Part shown: positions 37,038 to 46,118 of the stretch, one piece after another
Layout: every line of letters starts with the position of its first letter
How positions within the stretch are numbered: position 1 is the stretch's first letter
Assembly (NCBI RefSeq): GCF_030541005.1
Contig: NZ_JASSVM010000004.1
Coordinates: 372,001-436,000 of the forward strand
Length of the DNA stretch: 64,000 nucleotides
Reading direction: 5' to 3'
Origin: Marinobacter sp. SS5-14b
GTDB taxonomy: Bacteria; Pseudomonadota; Gammaproteobacteria; Pseudomonadales; Oleiphilaceae
Position numbers and translations under genes: made by a program
Notes under the pieces: generated by a model
Told to the model about the DNA's origin: nothing
What the model saw: the letters and a program-made list of their open reading frames with translations, nothing else
The model's database searches: none

Positions 37038-38102
37038 ATGTCCCACATGCATGACGCCCAAAGCCGACTGACATCCCTCGATGCGCTTCGTGGCATAGCC
37101 GCACTGGGGGTTGTTCTGTTTCACTACCTGCCCTACTACCAGCAATTGTACGGGCACACGTTCAGCAGTCCGACGTTTCTGGAGTTCGGCCGCTACGGCG
37201 TTCATCTGTTTTTTATCCTCAGCGGTTTCGTCATTTTCATGACTCTGGAACGCACCCGGACCGCCGGCTGGTTTGCCCTGGCCCGGGCGTTCCGGCTGCT
37301 GCCGGCATTGTGGGCCTCCATCGCGCTGACCTATTTTTCCGTGCACTGGCTGGGCCCGGACGATCGCGCCGTAGAGCCCGCCTCTGCCTTTCTCAACATG
37401 ACACTGCTGCACGAATACCTGGGCCACCCTCATGTTGATGGTGCCTACTGGAGCCTGGTCATAGAGGCAACTTTCTACGTCTGGATTGCTGTGCTGTTTT
37501 ACGGGCTCGGCAGCTGGCAGCGGTTGCGCCCGGCGCTCTGGGGCTGGGTGCTCATCAGCTACATCGGTGTTTTGTGGTGGAAGGCCTTACCGGACACCCT
37601 GGAGTTTCTGGTCAAAGATCTGCTGTTCGTGCGTTATGCACCGCTGTTTATCAGCGGCATGCTGATTTTCCGCTGGTATCAGCACGGCCGGCTACCCATG
37701 GCAGACCTCATCTTGCTGGCATTCACTGTCGGGCACTGCATGATCGCCTACAAGGCGCCTTACCATCTGTTTGTACTGGGCTGTTACGGGGCATTCATCC
37801 TGGCTGCTGCCGGCTATCTCAACATGCTGGCACGCCCGGGACTGCTCTGGCTGGGCAGCATTTCCTACACCTTGTACCTACTGCATCAGAACATCGGCTA
37901 CGGCCTGATCAGCCTGTCTTATCAAGCCGGTTTGCCCGGTCCCCTGGGCGTTGCCCTGGCCCTTGCCGCCGTGCTTGCCCTGGCCTCGGTGGTGCACTAT
38001 GGCGTCGAGAAACCGGCCCTGAACGCTTTTCGACGGTGGCGAACACTCCGCGCCAGGCCACAGGCACAACTCGCTACTCAGGGGGCTGGGACTCCAGAAT
38101 GA
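37038..38102 (+). CDS. Acyltransferase-3 family membrane protein
   Basis: 354 residues (ATG at 37038, alternative at 37047). The LTSLDALRGIAALGVVLFHY start and FGRYGVHLFFILSGFVIFMTLERT block are diagnostic of the OafA/YrhL acyltransferase-3 family, with about ten membrane helices. It would O-acylate a surface glycan or lipid. No polysaccharide genes are adjacent. Its last 29 bases overlap the convergent motB-like gene. Confidence 0.88.
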   Translation: MSHMHDAQSRLTSLDALRGIAALGVVLFHYLPYYQQLYGHTFSSPTFLEFGRYGVHLFFILSGFVIFMTLERTRTAGWFALARAFRLLPALWASIALTYFSVHWLGPDDRAVEPASAFLNMTLLHEYLGHPHVDGAYWSLVIEATFYVWIAVLFYGLGSWQRLRPALWGWVLISYIGVLWWKALPDTLEFLVKDLLFVRYAPLFISGMLIFRWYQHGRLPMADLILLAFTVGHCMIAYKAPYHLFVLGCYGAFILAAAGYLNMLARPGLLWLGSISYTLYLLHQNIGYGLISLSYQAGLPGPLGVALALAAVLALASVVHYGVEKPALNAFRRWRTLRARPQAQLATQGAGTPE

Positions 38103-38781
38103 TTTCGACCCGACGGTTGCGCGAACGCCCCTGTTCGGTGTCGTTCCGGAACAACGGACGGGCATCGGCATAACCGGTCGCCTGCAGGCGCTCGCGGGCA
38201 ATACCCGCAGATTCAAACAACCGCACCACACTGCCCGCCCTGGCTGACGACAACTCCCAGTTGGAGGGGAAACGGTCAGTGCGAATCGGCAGGCTGTCTG
38301 TGTGGCCAGCTACGGTAATCCGGTAATCCGAACTGGCCAGCAGCGGCACCAGATTTTCCAGTTGCCGGATGCCTTCCCGGGACAACACCGCCTCACCCGA
38401 ACCGTACAGAATGTCGTTGCTGATCCGGAAACGAACGCCGCCCTGGTGTGATATCACGGTAATGTCATCACTCAGCCCGGCGTCCTGCAACGCCGCGCGG
38501 GCGCGTTCGGTGAAGGCGTCATCATCCATCGCCGGCGAAGACTGCTCATCACCGCCGCCTGCCAACGGGGCGGCATCAACTGCCGCCACGGTGGTTTCAT
38601 CCGGTGTAGCCGCAGCCCCCCCGGACAAGGCCAGCATCACCACAAACATCACCAGCAAGAGCGTAATGACATCCAGGTAGGTCACCAACCAGCTGTCTTC
38701 TTCCGTGCTGTGGGTAAGAGGAATCTGCAGATAATCTGCCCGCCGGGCGACACCGGACGACCCACGATCCAGCTCAGACAT
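38074..38781 (-). CDS. MotB/OmpA-like stator protein
   Basis: 235 residues from the ATG at 38781. One N-terminal helix carries the ion-channel aspartate (Asp37 in WLVTYLDVITLLLVMFVVMLA). The C-terminal OmpA-like peptidoglycan-binding domain has VAGHTDSLPI ... NWELSSARAGSVVRLF ... GYADARPL ... NRRVEIIL. It overlaps the MotA-like gene by 8 bases. It is the stator or energy-transducing partner of that protein; with no flagellar genes near, a second flagellar stator or another PMF-driven motor is possible. Confidence 0.85.
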   Translation of the reverse strand: MSELDRGSSGVARRADYLQIPLTHSTEEDSWLVTYLDVITLLLVMFVVMLALSGGAAATPDETTVAAVDAAPLAGGGDEQSSPAMDDDAFTERARAALQDAGLSDDITVISHQGGVRFRISNDILYGSGEAVLSREGIRQLENLVPLLASSDYRITVAGHTDSLPIRTDRFPSNWELSSARAGSVVRLFESAGIARERLQATGYADARPLFRNDTEQGRSRNRRVEIILESQPPE

Positions 38782-39616
38782 CCGGTGCCCCCTGAGGCCG
38801 ATCCGCCTTCGCTCTCGCAGCCGGAGTAGCCGGGCGAACATCCCGGATTTCATCTTCATAGCTGGCGACAAAGGACTTCAGGGTTTCCCGCATCAGCGAG
38901 GGACTGCGCTTTTTGCACATCATGGAGATCCCCTGCATCACCATCCGCATCAGAATGATACGTTGCTCGGTACGCCGCTCCAGTTTTACGGCCACCGGCT
39001 TGAACATCAGGTTGGCCAGCAGGATGCCGTAAAACGTCGTCATCAGGGCGATCGAGAGTTGTTGGCCAATCACAGCCATATCGCCATCACCCAACAGAAA
39101 CATCATGTTAATCAGGCCAACCAGAGTGCCAATCATACCGAAGGCCGGGGCAAAACTGGCCATCACCCGGAACAACTGAGCTTCGGCATGCTCCCGGGCG
39201 CGCAGCCTGGCCACACGCCATTCCATAAAATCCATGATGTCTTCTTCCGGGTTCAGCTCAATAACCAACTGGACGCCAGAGCGCAAAAAGGGGTTGCGCA
39301 CATGCTCGAGCTCCCGCTCTACTGCCGGTAGTTTGCCATCAATCCATAACCGGGATATCCGAACCAGTTCATCGATATCCTGTTGGGTGTACAGCTTTTC
39401 ATTGCGGACAACCGTGCCCAGAAGCGTGAACACCCGGAGTACTTCCCTGAGCGGAAACGAAATGAACGTGGCCGCCAGGGTGCCACCAATCACGATTGCC
39501 AGCCCGGGCAGATTAATAAATCGTGTCGGGTCCTCCGCTGACCAAAAAAGTACGCTGGCCAGTACCGCCAGTACCGCCAGGCCCGCGACCATTCCGATAA
39601 GGGTAGACGGATTCAT
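38774..39616 (-). CDS. MotA/PomA-like stator protein
   Basis: 280 residues. Helices at about 5-25, 30-50, 150-170 and 185-205 flank a cytosolic loop, and it carries the MotA family PGLAIVIGGTLAATFISFPL and FAPAFGMIGTLVGLINMM blocks. It forms the ion channel with the MotB-like partner encoded downstream. The close fit to PomA-like proteins suggests Na+ drive is possible, not proved. Confidence 0.87.
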   Translation of the reverse strand: MNPSTLIGMVAGLAVLAVLASVLFWSAEDPTRFINLPGLAIVIGGTLAATFISFPLREVLRVFTLLGTVVRNEKLYTQQDIDELVRISRLWIDGKLPAVERELEHVRNPFLRSGVQLVIELNPEEDIMDFMEWRVARLRAREHAEAQLFRVMASFAPAFGMIGTLVGLINMMFLLGDGDMAVIGQQLSIALMTTFYGILLANLMFKPVAVKLERRTEQRIILMRMVMQGISMMCKKRSPSLMRETLKSFVASYEDEIRDVRPATPAARAKADRPQGAPDV

Positions 39617-39759
39617 TCACTTCTCCGAAACACTGAATAGCTGGCAGCCTGAACACTGACTGAGGTCAGGTACTCCGGCTCGCGGTAACTGGACAATGTT
39701 GACTAGACTGAGACAACATCCGATAACTCTAATCTGCATTCTGACGGGAGCACAACAAT

Positions 39760-40218
39760 ATGGAAATCAAAACCTTTGCCGACCTGATTGACTGGACCCG
39801 ACAACTGCACGCCCATCTCGCCCGCTGCCTGCACGAATCGGCAGACAAGCACCAAAACGAGCGTACGAGTGCTCTGCTGGACTATATCAGCCGCCATGAA
39901 ACGCTGCTGGAGCAAGCTGTTACCGAATACGAAAAGCAGGCAGACCCGAAAGCCATGCACACCCGGCTGTACGATTACGGGGTGCACAAACCGATCGAGA
40001 AGAACCGGACCTGCACCATGGATTATTCGGAGATGGCATTCGATGACATCGCCCGTGAAATCTTTGACTTCCACGATCAGGTGATGGAACTCTACGATGC
40101 ACTGATCGGCAAAGCCGAGATTCCCGAAGCAAAGAGCCTGCTGGAAGACCTGAAGTCACTGGAGGAGCACGAGGCCATGCGGCTCGCCAGCCAGATTGGG
40201 AGAATGAACGATCTTTGA
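39760..40218 (+). CDS. Helical protein with His/Glu-rich segments, function unknown
   Basis: 152 residues, predicted nearly all alpha-helical, no signal or membrane segment. HAHLARCLHES, RHETLLEQAVTEYE, FDFHDQVMELYDALI and EEHEAMRLASQI place His and Glu on helices in the manner of ferritin-like or hemerythrin-like bundles, but I cannot fix a family. Start ATG at 39760 has GGGAG upstream. It stands alone. Confidence 0.55.
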   Translation: MEIKTFADLIDWTRQLHAHLARCLHESADKHQNERTSALLDYISRHETLLEQAVTEYEKQADPKAMHTRLYDYGVHKPIEKNRTCTMDYSEMAFDDIAREIFDFHDQVMELYDALIGKAEIPEAKSLLEDLKSLEEHEAMRLASQIGRMNDL

Positions 40219-40398
40219 AGTCGGTTCGTATTAACCCAAGGCCTTAGACATATGTCGTAATTTTCCGGTTTTTTCCGTTTGCGAGGCCGCCTAAAGTGCA
40301 ATTCTGAACTAAACTGGCTAACCAATCCGGCGACTGCAGTCAGTAGCCGACCCCGAGCCCGAAAGACAATTACAACAAAACCAGAGGTTAGAAGAGCA

Positions 40399-41475
40399 AT
40401 GAAAATCCGTTCTGTTCTATCCGCGGCTGTACTGGCAGTGGCAACCACGTTTGCCGCCACTCAGGCGCTCGCCCAAGACAAATTCACCCTCAAGCTGGCC
40501 GAAACCTGGGGCCCGAACTTCCCGATCTTTGGTGACACCACCAAGCGTTTCGCCGAAACCGTCGAGAAGATGTCTGATGGCCGTTTGACCATCCGCATCG
40601 ACTCTGCCAACAAGCACAAAGCGCCACTGGGCGTATTTGACATGGTCAAAGCCGGCCAGTACGACATGGGCCACTCAGCGTCCTATTACTGGAAAGGCAA
40701 GGTGCCGGAAACCCTGTTCTTCACCAGCATGCCCTTTGGCATGAACGCCATGGAACAGTATGCCTGGTTCTACCACGGCGGCGGTATGGAACTGATGCAG
40801 GAAGTGTATGAGCCCCATAACATGCTGTCGTTTCCTGGCGGCAACACCGGCGTTCAGATGGGCGGCTGGTTCCGCAAGGAAATCAAATCCCTGGATGACC
40901 TGAAAGGCCTGAAAATGCGCATCCCCGGCTTTGCCGGTGAGGTCTTTGCCGAAGTGGGCGTAAACCCAACCAACATTGCCCCGGGTGAGCTCTACACCGC
41001 CCTCGAACGTAACACTATTGATGCCGTTGAGTGGGTAGGCCCGGCACTGGATCTGCGCCTTGGCTTCCAGCAGATTGCAGACTACTACTACACAGGCTGG
41101 CACGAGCCGGCGACCGAACTGCAGTTCCTGGTGAACAAGCGTGTCTGGGAAAAGCTGCCGGCGGACCTTCAGGAAATCATGCGAGTGGCGATGCGCACCG
41201 CGTCCTATGACATGCTGGTTCACTCACAGCACGAAAATGCGGAAGCCTGGGCAAACATCAAGAAAGATTACCCCAACGTGCAGATCAAACAGTTCCCGGA
41301 AGATATCTTCCAGGCCATGTACGACGCCAACAAAAAACTGTTGAAAGAAACGGCTGACAACAGCCCGATGGCCAAGAAAATCATCGACTCTCAACTGAGC
41401 TACCAGGAACAGAGCCGCGCATACACCGACATCTCGGAGCGTGCGTACCTCAACACCATGACGGAAGTCGAGTAA
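40399..41475 (+). CDS. TRAP transporter substrate-binding protein (DctP family, TakP-like)
   Basis: 358 residues from the ATG at 40399 (AGAAGAGCA upstream). A signal peptide ends QALA-QD. The mature part has the DctP fold with the conserved Arg loop near GLKMRIPGFAGEVFAEVGVNP and DAVEWVGPALD. The EWVGP/YTGWHEP signature is shared with 2-oxo-acid binding proteins such as TakP, so a 2-oxoacid (for example pyruvate-type) substrate is likely. Secreted to the periplasm to load the DctQM permease encoded downstream. Confidence 0.87.
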   Translation: MKIRSVLSAAVLAVATTFAATQALAQDKFTLKLAETWGPNFPIFGDTTKRFAETVEKMSDGRLTIRIDSANKHKAPLGVFDMVKAGQYDMGHSASYYWKGKVPETLFFTSMPFGMNAMEQYAWFYHGGGMELMQEVYEPHNMLSFPGGNTGVQMGGWFRKEIKSLDDLKGLKMRIPGFAGEVFAEVGVNPTNIAPGELYTALERNTIDAVEWVGPALDLRLGFQQIADYYYTGWHEPATELQFLVNKRVWEKLPADLQEIMRVAMRTASYDMLVHSQHENAEAWANIKKDYPNVQIKQFPEDIFQAMYDANKKLLKETADNSPMAKKIIDSQLSYQEQSRAYTDISERAYLNTMTEVE

Positions 41476-41498
41476 ACTACCGGTCATGTAGAAGCCGA

Positions 41499-41533
41499 GC
41501 CGGGATCGCTCTTGCCAGTGATCCCGGCTTTTT
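41499..41533 (+). terminator. Intrinsic terminator between dctP-like and dctQ-like genes
   Basis: GCCGGGATC (41499-41507) pairs with GATCCCGGC (41520-41528), then five T. It should lower expression of the permease relative to the binding protein. Confidence 0.88.
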
Positions 41534-41580
41534 CGTTCCAACGGTTCAGAAAACATCCGCTAGGCGGAGGAAGAGGTTTA

Positions 41581-42126
41581 ATGCGCTGGATTATCAGACT
41601 GGATGAGGGCCTGGCCTGGCTCTCCAAACTCTGCGGCTGGATTGCCTGCGTGGCCATGATCCTGATGGCTGCCAACGTATTTTACGATGTGGTAACCCGC
41701 TACGCGTTCAACGATGTGTCCATCGGCATGCAGGAAATGGAATGGCACCTGTACTCAGTCGTCTTCCTGCTGGGCATCCCCTATGCCTTGCGCACGGACG
41801 GGCATGTTCGGGTAGACGTGTTCTACACCAACTGGAGCCAGAACCGCAAAGCCTGGATCAACCTGCTGGGTGCCATCCTGTTTGTGATCCCCTTTGCTTA
41901 CCTGATCGGAGTTTACGGCTACAGCTTTGCCGTTGATGCCTACGAGATGGGTGAAGGCAGTGGCGACCCCGGTGGCCTGCCCCACCGCTGGATCATCAAA
42001 TCGGTGATTCCGGTCAGCGCCTTCTTCATCGGCACCGCCGGGCTGAACATGGCGACCTACGCCATCCGCGTGATGGCCGGTGACAAAGAATACGAAAGCG
42101 AACACAGCGCAGGAGGCCTGGCATGA
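41581..42126 (+). CDS. TRAP transporter small permease (DctQ family)
   Basis: 181 residues, four predicted helices, start ATG at 41581 with GGAGGAAGAGG upstream. The TRYAFNDVSIGMQEMEWHLYSVVFLLGIPYALRTDGHVRVDV block is typical of DctQ. Forms the inner-membrane complex with DctM; overlaps it by 4 bases (ATGA). Confidence 0.92.
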   Translation: MRWIIRLDEGLAWLSKLCGWIACVAMILMAANVFYDVVTRYAFNDVSIGMQEMEWHLYSVVFLLGIPYALRTDGHVRVDVFYTNWSQNRKAWINLLGAILFVIPFAYLIGVYGYSFAVDAYEMGEGSGDPGGLPHRWIIKSVIPVSAFFIGTAGLNMATYAIRVMAGDKEYESEHSAGGLA

Positions 42127-43418
42127 TCGGCATGATTATGTTCCTGGTGGCCTTGGTGATGCTGATGCTCGGCTTCCCGGTGGCCTTCACCTTCGGTGGC
42201 GTGGCGCTGTTCTTCGGCATCTTTGCGGAAGGTATGGACCTGTTCGCTTTCATGCCCTACCGGGTCATGAGCGTGATGCAAAATACCGTTCTGATGGCGG
42301 TACCCCTGTTCATCTTTATGGGCGTGGTGTTGCAGCGCACCAAACTGGCGGAGCAATTACTCACCTCAATGGGCCGGCTGTTTGGCGGCCTGCCCGGCGG
42401 CCTGGCCATATCCACTATTCTGGTCGGGGCATTGCTGGCGGCGTCTACCGGTGTGGTCGGTGCCAGTGTGGTGGCCATGGGCCTGATCTCCCTGCCCGTG
42501 ATGCTGGCGCACGATTACGACAAACGCCTGGCAACCGGCACCATCTGCGCTTCCGGCACCCTGGGGCAGATTGTGCCACCCTCCATCATCCTGATCATTC
42601 TGGGTGATGTTCTGGGCTTGCCGGTCGGCGACCTGTTCAAGGCCGCCGTTGGGCCAGGCATGGTTCTGATTGGCCTGTACATTGTCTACATTCTGATTCT
42701 GACCCGGCTGAAGCCACAAACAGCTCCGGCCATGCCACCAGACGACAGCATCAGCCGCAGCAAGGAAATCCGCAACGCACTGCTCGCCATCATTCCTCCG
42801 CTGGCACTGATTGTTGTGGTGCTGGGCTCGATCTTTACCGGCATTGCCACCCCCACGGAGTCCTCCGCACTGGGTGGTGTTGGCGCCGTGGTTCTGGCCA
42901 TTATCTACGGCCAGTTCAGCTTCAAGATGGTCTGGGATGCCTCCAAAGATACCGTTAAGGTTACCGCCATGGTGTTCGCGATCCTGATCGGTGCCACCGC
43001 CTTCTCCATGGTATTCAGCTACACCGGCGGCGACTACCTGCTGGAAGAGTGGCTGTTGATGCTGCCGGGCGAGCAGTGGGGCTTTATTATTCTGGCCATG
43101 CTGGTGATTCTGATTCTGGGCTTCTTCATAGACTTCGTGGAGATTTCGTTCATCATCGTGCCTATTCTGGCTCCGGTTGCAGAAGCCCTCGGCATCAACA
43201 TGCTCTGGTTTGCCATCCTGATCGCGATGAATCTGCAGACCAGCTTCCTGACGCCGCCCTTCGGGTTCTCGCTCTTTTATCTCAAAGGGGTTGCTCCGCC
43301 AGGGGTTAAAACAACCGATATCTACAAGGGTATTGTGCCGTTCATCCTGATCCAGATCCTGGTACTGGCGATGATCATCGTGTTCCCGGAATGGTTCGGA
43401 ATGAGCGCGACCTACTGA
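42123..43418 (+). CDS. TRAP transporter large permease (DctM family)
   Basis: 431 residues, about twelve helices. GGLPGGLAISTILVGALLAASTGVVGASVVAMGLISLPVML and TICASGTLGQIVPPSIILIILGD are the DctM signatures. Uses the sodium gradient to drive uptake of the substrate delivered by the DctP-like protein. Followed by a GC-rich hairpin without T-run (43435-43462). Confidence 0.94.
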   Translation: MIGMIMFLVALVMLMLGFPVAFTFGGVALFFGIFAEGMDLFAFMPYRVMSVMQNTVLMAVPLFIFMGVVLQRTKLAEQLLTSMGRLFGGLPGGLAISTILVGALLAASTGVVGASVVAMGLISLPVMLAHDYDKRLATGTICASGTLGQIVPPSIILIILGDVLGLPVGDLFKAAVGPGMVLIGLYIVYILILTRLKPQTAPAMPPDDSISRSKEIRNALLAIIPPLALIVVVLGSIFTGIATPTESSALGGVGAVVLAIIYGQFSFKMVWDASKDTVKVTAMVFAILIGATAFSMVFSYTGGDYLLEEWLLMLPGEQWGFIILAMLVILILGFFIDFVEISFIIVPILAPVAEALGINMLWFAILIAMNLQTSFLTPPFGFSLFYLKGVAPPGVKTTDIYKGIVPFILIQILVLAMIIVFPEWFGMSATY

Positions 43419-43434
43419 CATCAAAGCACCAACA

Positions 43435-43462
43435 GCGGGTCCGGGCACAAGCCCGGCCCCGC
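43435..43462 (+). terminator. Possible terminator hairpin after dctM-like gene
   Basis: GCGGGTCCGGGC and GCCCGGCCCCGC arms with a 4-base loop and one mismatch. No T-run follows, so it may be an mRNA-stabilising hairpin rather than a terminator. Confidence 0.45.
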
Positions 43463-43589
43463 CCCTCCCCGCCTTTCTTCCTCCCAAACCTGACAAAATC
43501 CGATCATTTCCTATACTGAATCAACAATGCGACTCTCAGTTTGGCTTTCGGGACCGCCTGGAAAACAGAACACATAGGGAGAGCCTACC

Positions 43590-44903
43590 GTGGCACAGAG
43601 TACCGTCCGCAGAACCCATCACCCGGAACAAGCCACCAAGTCAAATGTGTTAAGTCTGCCTCTGGAGCGAAGCCAGGCCGACCGGGACCCTCATAGCTAT
43701 GAGCGCTGGCTGATCGGAAAACTCATGCGTATGGCGGGCGCGCCCCCGGTGCGGTTCCGCCTGTGGAATGGCGACTGCATCGAACCGGAACAGCAAACGC
43801 CCCGGTTCACGCTGACCCTGGCAGACCCCAAAGCTCTTTATTCGCTGGTCGCCAACCCCAATCTCGCCTTCGGCGACCTGTACAGTGCAGGCAGACTGGA
43901 GCTGGAAGGAGACCTGACCGACTTCATGGAAGCGCTTTACCGGGCCGTTCACAGCGCCCGGCAAAAATGGCCGAAATGGCTGAACGCGCTCTGGAAAAAC
44001 CACAACCCTCGGGCCACAGGCATCTCCGAAGCCAAAGAGAACATTCACCACCATTACGACCTGGGCAATGCGTTCTATCAGCTCTGGCTGGACAGTGCCG
44101 AAATGCAGTACACCTGTGCCTACTATGAGGATGCAACCAAAACCCTGGAACAGGCTCAACTGGCCAAACTTGAGCATGTATGCCGTAAGCTCCGCCTGAA
44201 GCCGGGCATGACCGTGGTTGAAGCAGGCTGTGGCTGGGGCGGCCTGGCCCGCTATATGGCCCGCAATTACGGGGTCACCGTGCATTCCTATAATATCTCC
44301 CGGGAGCAGCTCGAATACGCCCGGGCTGAGGCTGAAAAGCAGGGCCTTGGCCAACTGATCACCTATGTGGAAGACGACTACCGCAACATCAAGGGCCAGT
44401 ATGACGCGTTTGTCTCGATCGGCATGCTGGAGCACGTTGGCAAAGAAAACTATCCGGCGCTTTCGGAACTGATCAAACGAAGCCTGAAACCCGGGGGCAT
44501 CGCCCTTCTGCACAGCATCGGCCGCAACCGCCCAATGCTGATGAACGCCTGGATCGAAAAACGCATCTTTCCCGGGGCCTACCCACCCAGCATCGGGGAG
44601 TTTATGGAAATCTGCGAGCACGGTGATTTTTCCGTGCTGGACGTGGAAAACCTTCGACTGCATTACGCCCAGACCCTGAGCCACTGGATGGACAATTTCA
44701 CCGCCAACCAAAACCAGATCACCCAAATGTACGATGAACACTTCACCCGAGCCTGGAAGCTCTATCTGGCAGGCTCAACAGCCGCCTTCAGGGCCGGCTC
44801 ACTACAACTGTTTCAGGTGGTGTTCACCCACGGTGATAACAACCAGCTGCCCCAGAGCCGCCAGGATCTTTACACCTTTCCCGCAACTCCGGAGGGCGTG
44901 TAA
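43590..44903 (+). CDS. Cyclopropane-fatty-acid-synthase-like methyltransferase
   Basis: 437 residues from a GTG with AGGGAGAG upstream. The SAM motif is VVEAGCGWGGLARYMA, and the lipid-methylating family blocks NIHHHYDLGNAFYQLWLD, MQYTCAYY, SIGMLEHVGKENYP and FPGAYPPS are present. Such enzymes add a methyl or methylene group to the double bond of membrane fatty acids. It shares a base with the following flavin reductase start (TAATG), so the two are coupled. That pairing resembles the methyltransferase plus reductase pairs that make methyl-branched fatty acids. Confidence 0.87.
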   Translation: MAQSTVRRTHHPEQATKSNVLSLPLERSQADRDPHSYERWLIGKLMRMAGAPPVRFRLWNGDCIEPEQQTPRFTLTLADPKALYSLVANPNLAFGDLYSAGRLELEGDLTDFMEALYRAVHSARQKWPKWLNALWKNHNPRATGISEAKENIHHHYDLGNAFYQLWLDSAEMQYTCAYYEDATKTLEQAQLAKLEHVCRKLRLKPGMTVVEAGCGWGGLARYMARNYGVTVHSYNISREQLEYARAEAEKQGLGQLITYVEDDYRNIKGQYDAFVSIGMLEHVGKENYPALSELIKRSLKPGGIALLHSIGRNRPMLMNAWIEKRIFPGAYPPSIGEFMEICEHGDFSVLDVENLRLHYAQTLSHWMDNFTANQNQITQMYDEHFTRAWKLYLAGSTAAFRAGSLQLFQVVFTHGDNNQLPQSRQDLYTFPATPEGV

Positions 44904-46027
44904 TGGACTATTACGATGCCATCATCGTCGGGGCCGGTCCTGCAGGCTCTACCCTTGCACGGGCACTGGAGAGTTCCGGCAAGCACATACTGGTTATCGA
45001 CAAGGCGGAGTTTCCCAGGGACAAAACCTGTGCAGGCTGGGTCACACCGGCGGTAATGGACAGCCTGGGCATTGATGCCAGCGAATATAGCCACGGCAGA
45101 ACCCTTCAGCCCATCCGCCGTTTCCGTATTGGCATGATGGGCCAGAGTCCCGTGGAGAATGACCACGGCGGCGTGGTCAGTTACGGCATCCGCCGCTGCG
45201 AGTTCGACAGTTACCTGCTTGACCGGGTGAGCGCTCCCAAACAACTGGGTACCCCGGTCAAATCCATCGTTCGTCAAGACGGCAACTGGGCCATCAACGA
45301 GCAATGGCAAGCCCCGCTACTCATTGGCGCCGGGGGGCATTTTTGCCCGGTCGCCAGACTGTTGGGCAGCGGGCCCGGAAAGCACGAGACGGTGGTCGCC
45401 GCCAAAGAAGTCGAATTCGAGATGTCGGTGGAGCAGGCCCGTGCCTGTGAGGCCCGGGGCGACACCCCGGAACTTTGGTTCTGCCGGGATTTGAAAGGCT
45501 ATGCCTGGATCTTCCGCAAGGGCCGCTTTCTGAATATCGGTCTGGGGCGGGAAGACAACCACCGGCTGAACGACCACCTGGAAGCCTTCGTGGATGACAT
45601 GAAGCAGTCAGGCCGAATTCCCGCTGACCTGCCCGGGCGCTTCAAGGGCCACGCTTACCTGCTCTATGCCCACGCCAATCGCCCACTGGTGGATGACGGC
45701 GTCATGCTGATCGGCGATGCGGCCGGGCTGGCCTATACCCAGAGCGGTGAAGGCATAAGGCCAGCCATTGAATCCGCCCTGATGGCCGCAAACGTCATTC
45801 TCGACGCACCAGACTTCTCTGCTGTGTCACTGCAACGCTATGGCGAACAGATTGCCGCCAGGTTCGGGAATCGTGCGTCCGACCAGGAGCAAGGTTTTGA
45901 GGTACCGGAGTGGCTGAAGCAACCCATCGCCAGCACGCTAATGCGCTCGCACTGGTTTACCCGCAAGGTGGTAACGGAGAAATGGTTCCTGCACCAGCAG
46001 GTGCCGCCGCTGGATGTGGCTGTGTAG
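44903..46027 (+). CDS. FAD-dependent geranylgeranyl-reductase-like oxidoreductase
   Basis: 374 residues. FAD motifs: DAIIVGAGPAGSTLARALE at the start and VMLIGDAAGLAYTQSGEGIRPAIESALMAA (about residues 267-296). This is the geranylgeranyl reductase / lipid-double-bond reductase type, which reduces isoprenoid or lipid double bonds. Coupled by TAATG to the methyltransferase, it may reduce an unsaturated or methylene-bearing lipid product. Followed by its own terminator. Confidence 0.85.
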   Translation: MDYYDAIIVGAGPAGSTLARALESSGKHILVIDKAEFPRDKTCAGWVTPAVMDSLGIDASEYSHGRTLQPIRRFRIGMMGQSPVENDHGGVVSYGIRRCEFDSYLLDRVSAPKQLGTPVKSIVRQDGNWAINEQWQAPLLIGAGGHFCPVARLLGSGPGKHETVVAAKEVEFEMSVEQARACEARGDTPELWFCRDLKGYAWIFRKGRFLNIGLGREDNHRLNDHLEAFVDDMKQSGRIPADLPGRFKGHAYLLYAHANRPLVDDGVMLIGDAAGLAYTQSGEGIRPAIESALMAANVILDAPDFSAVSLQRYGEQIAARFGNRASDQEQGFEVPEWLKQPIASTLMRSHWFTRKVVTEKWFLHQQVPPLDVAV

Positions 46028-46034
46028 AACGTAC

Positions 46035-46067
46035 AAAGGCCGGGCGATGAGGCCCGGCCTTTGTGTT
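46035..46067 (+). terminator. Intrinsic terminator after the lipid reductase
   Basis: AAAGGCCGGGC (46035-46045) pairs perfectly with GCCCGGCCTTT (46052-46062), followed by GTGTTT. Confidence 0.87.
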
Positions 46068-46118
46068 TCCGTACACCAACCGTGGGTGTGACCGTGGTTG
46101 GTGCTTGGGAGGTGTTGC

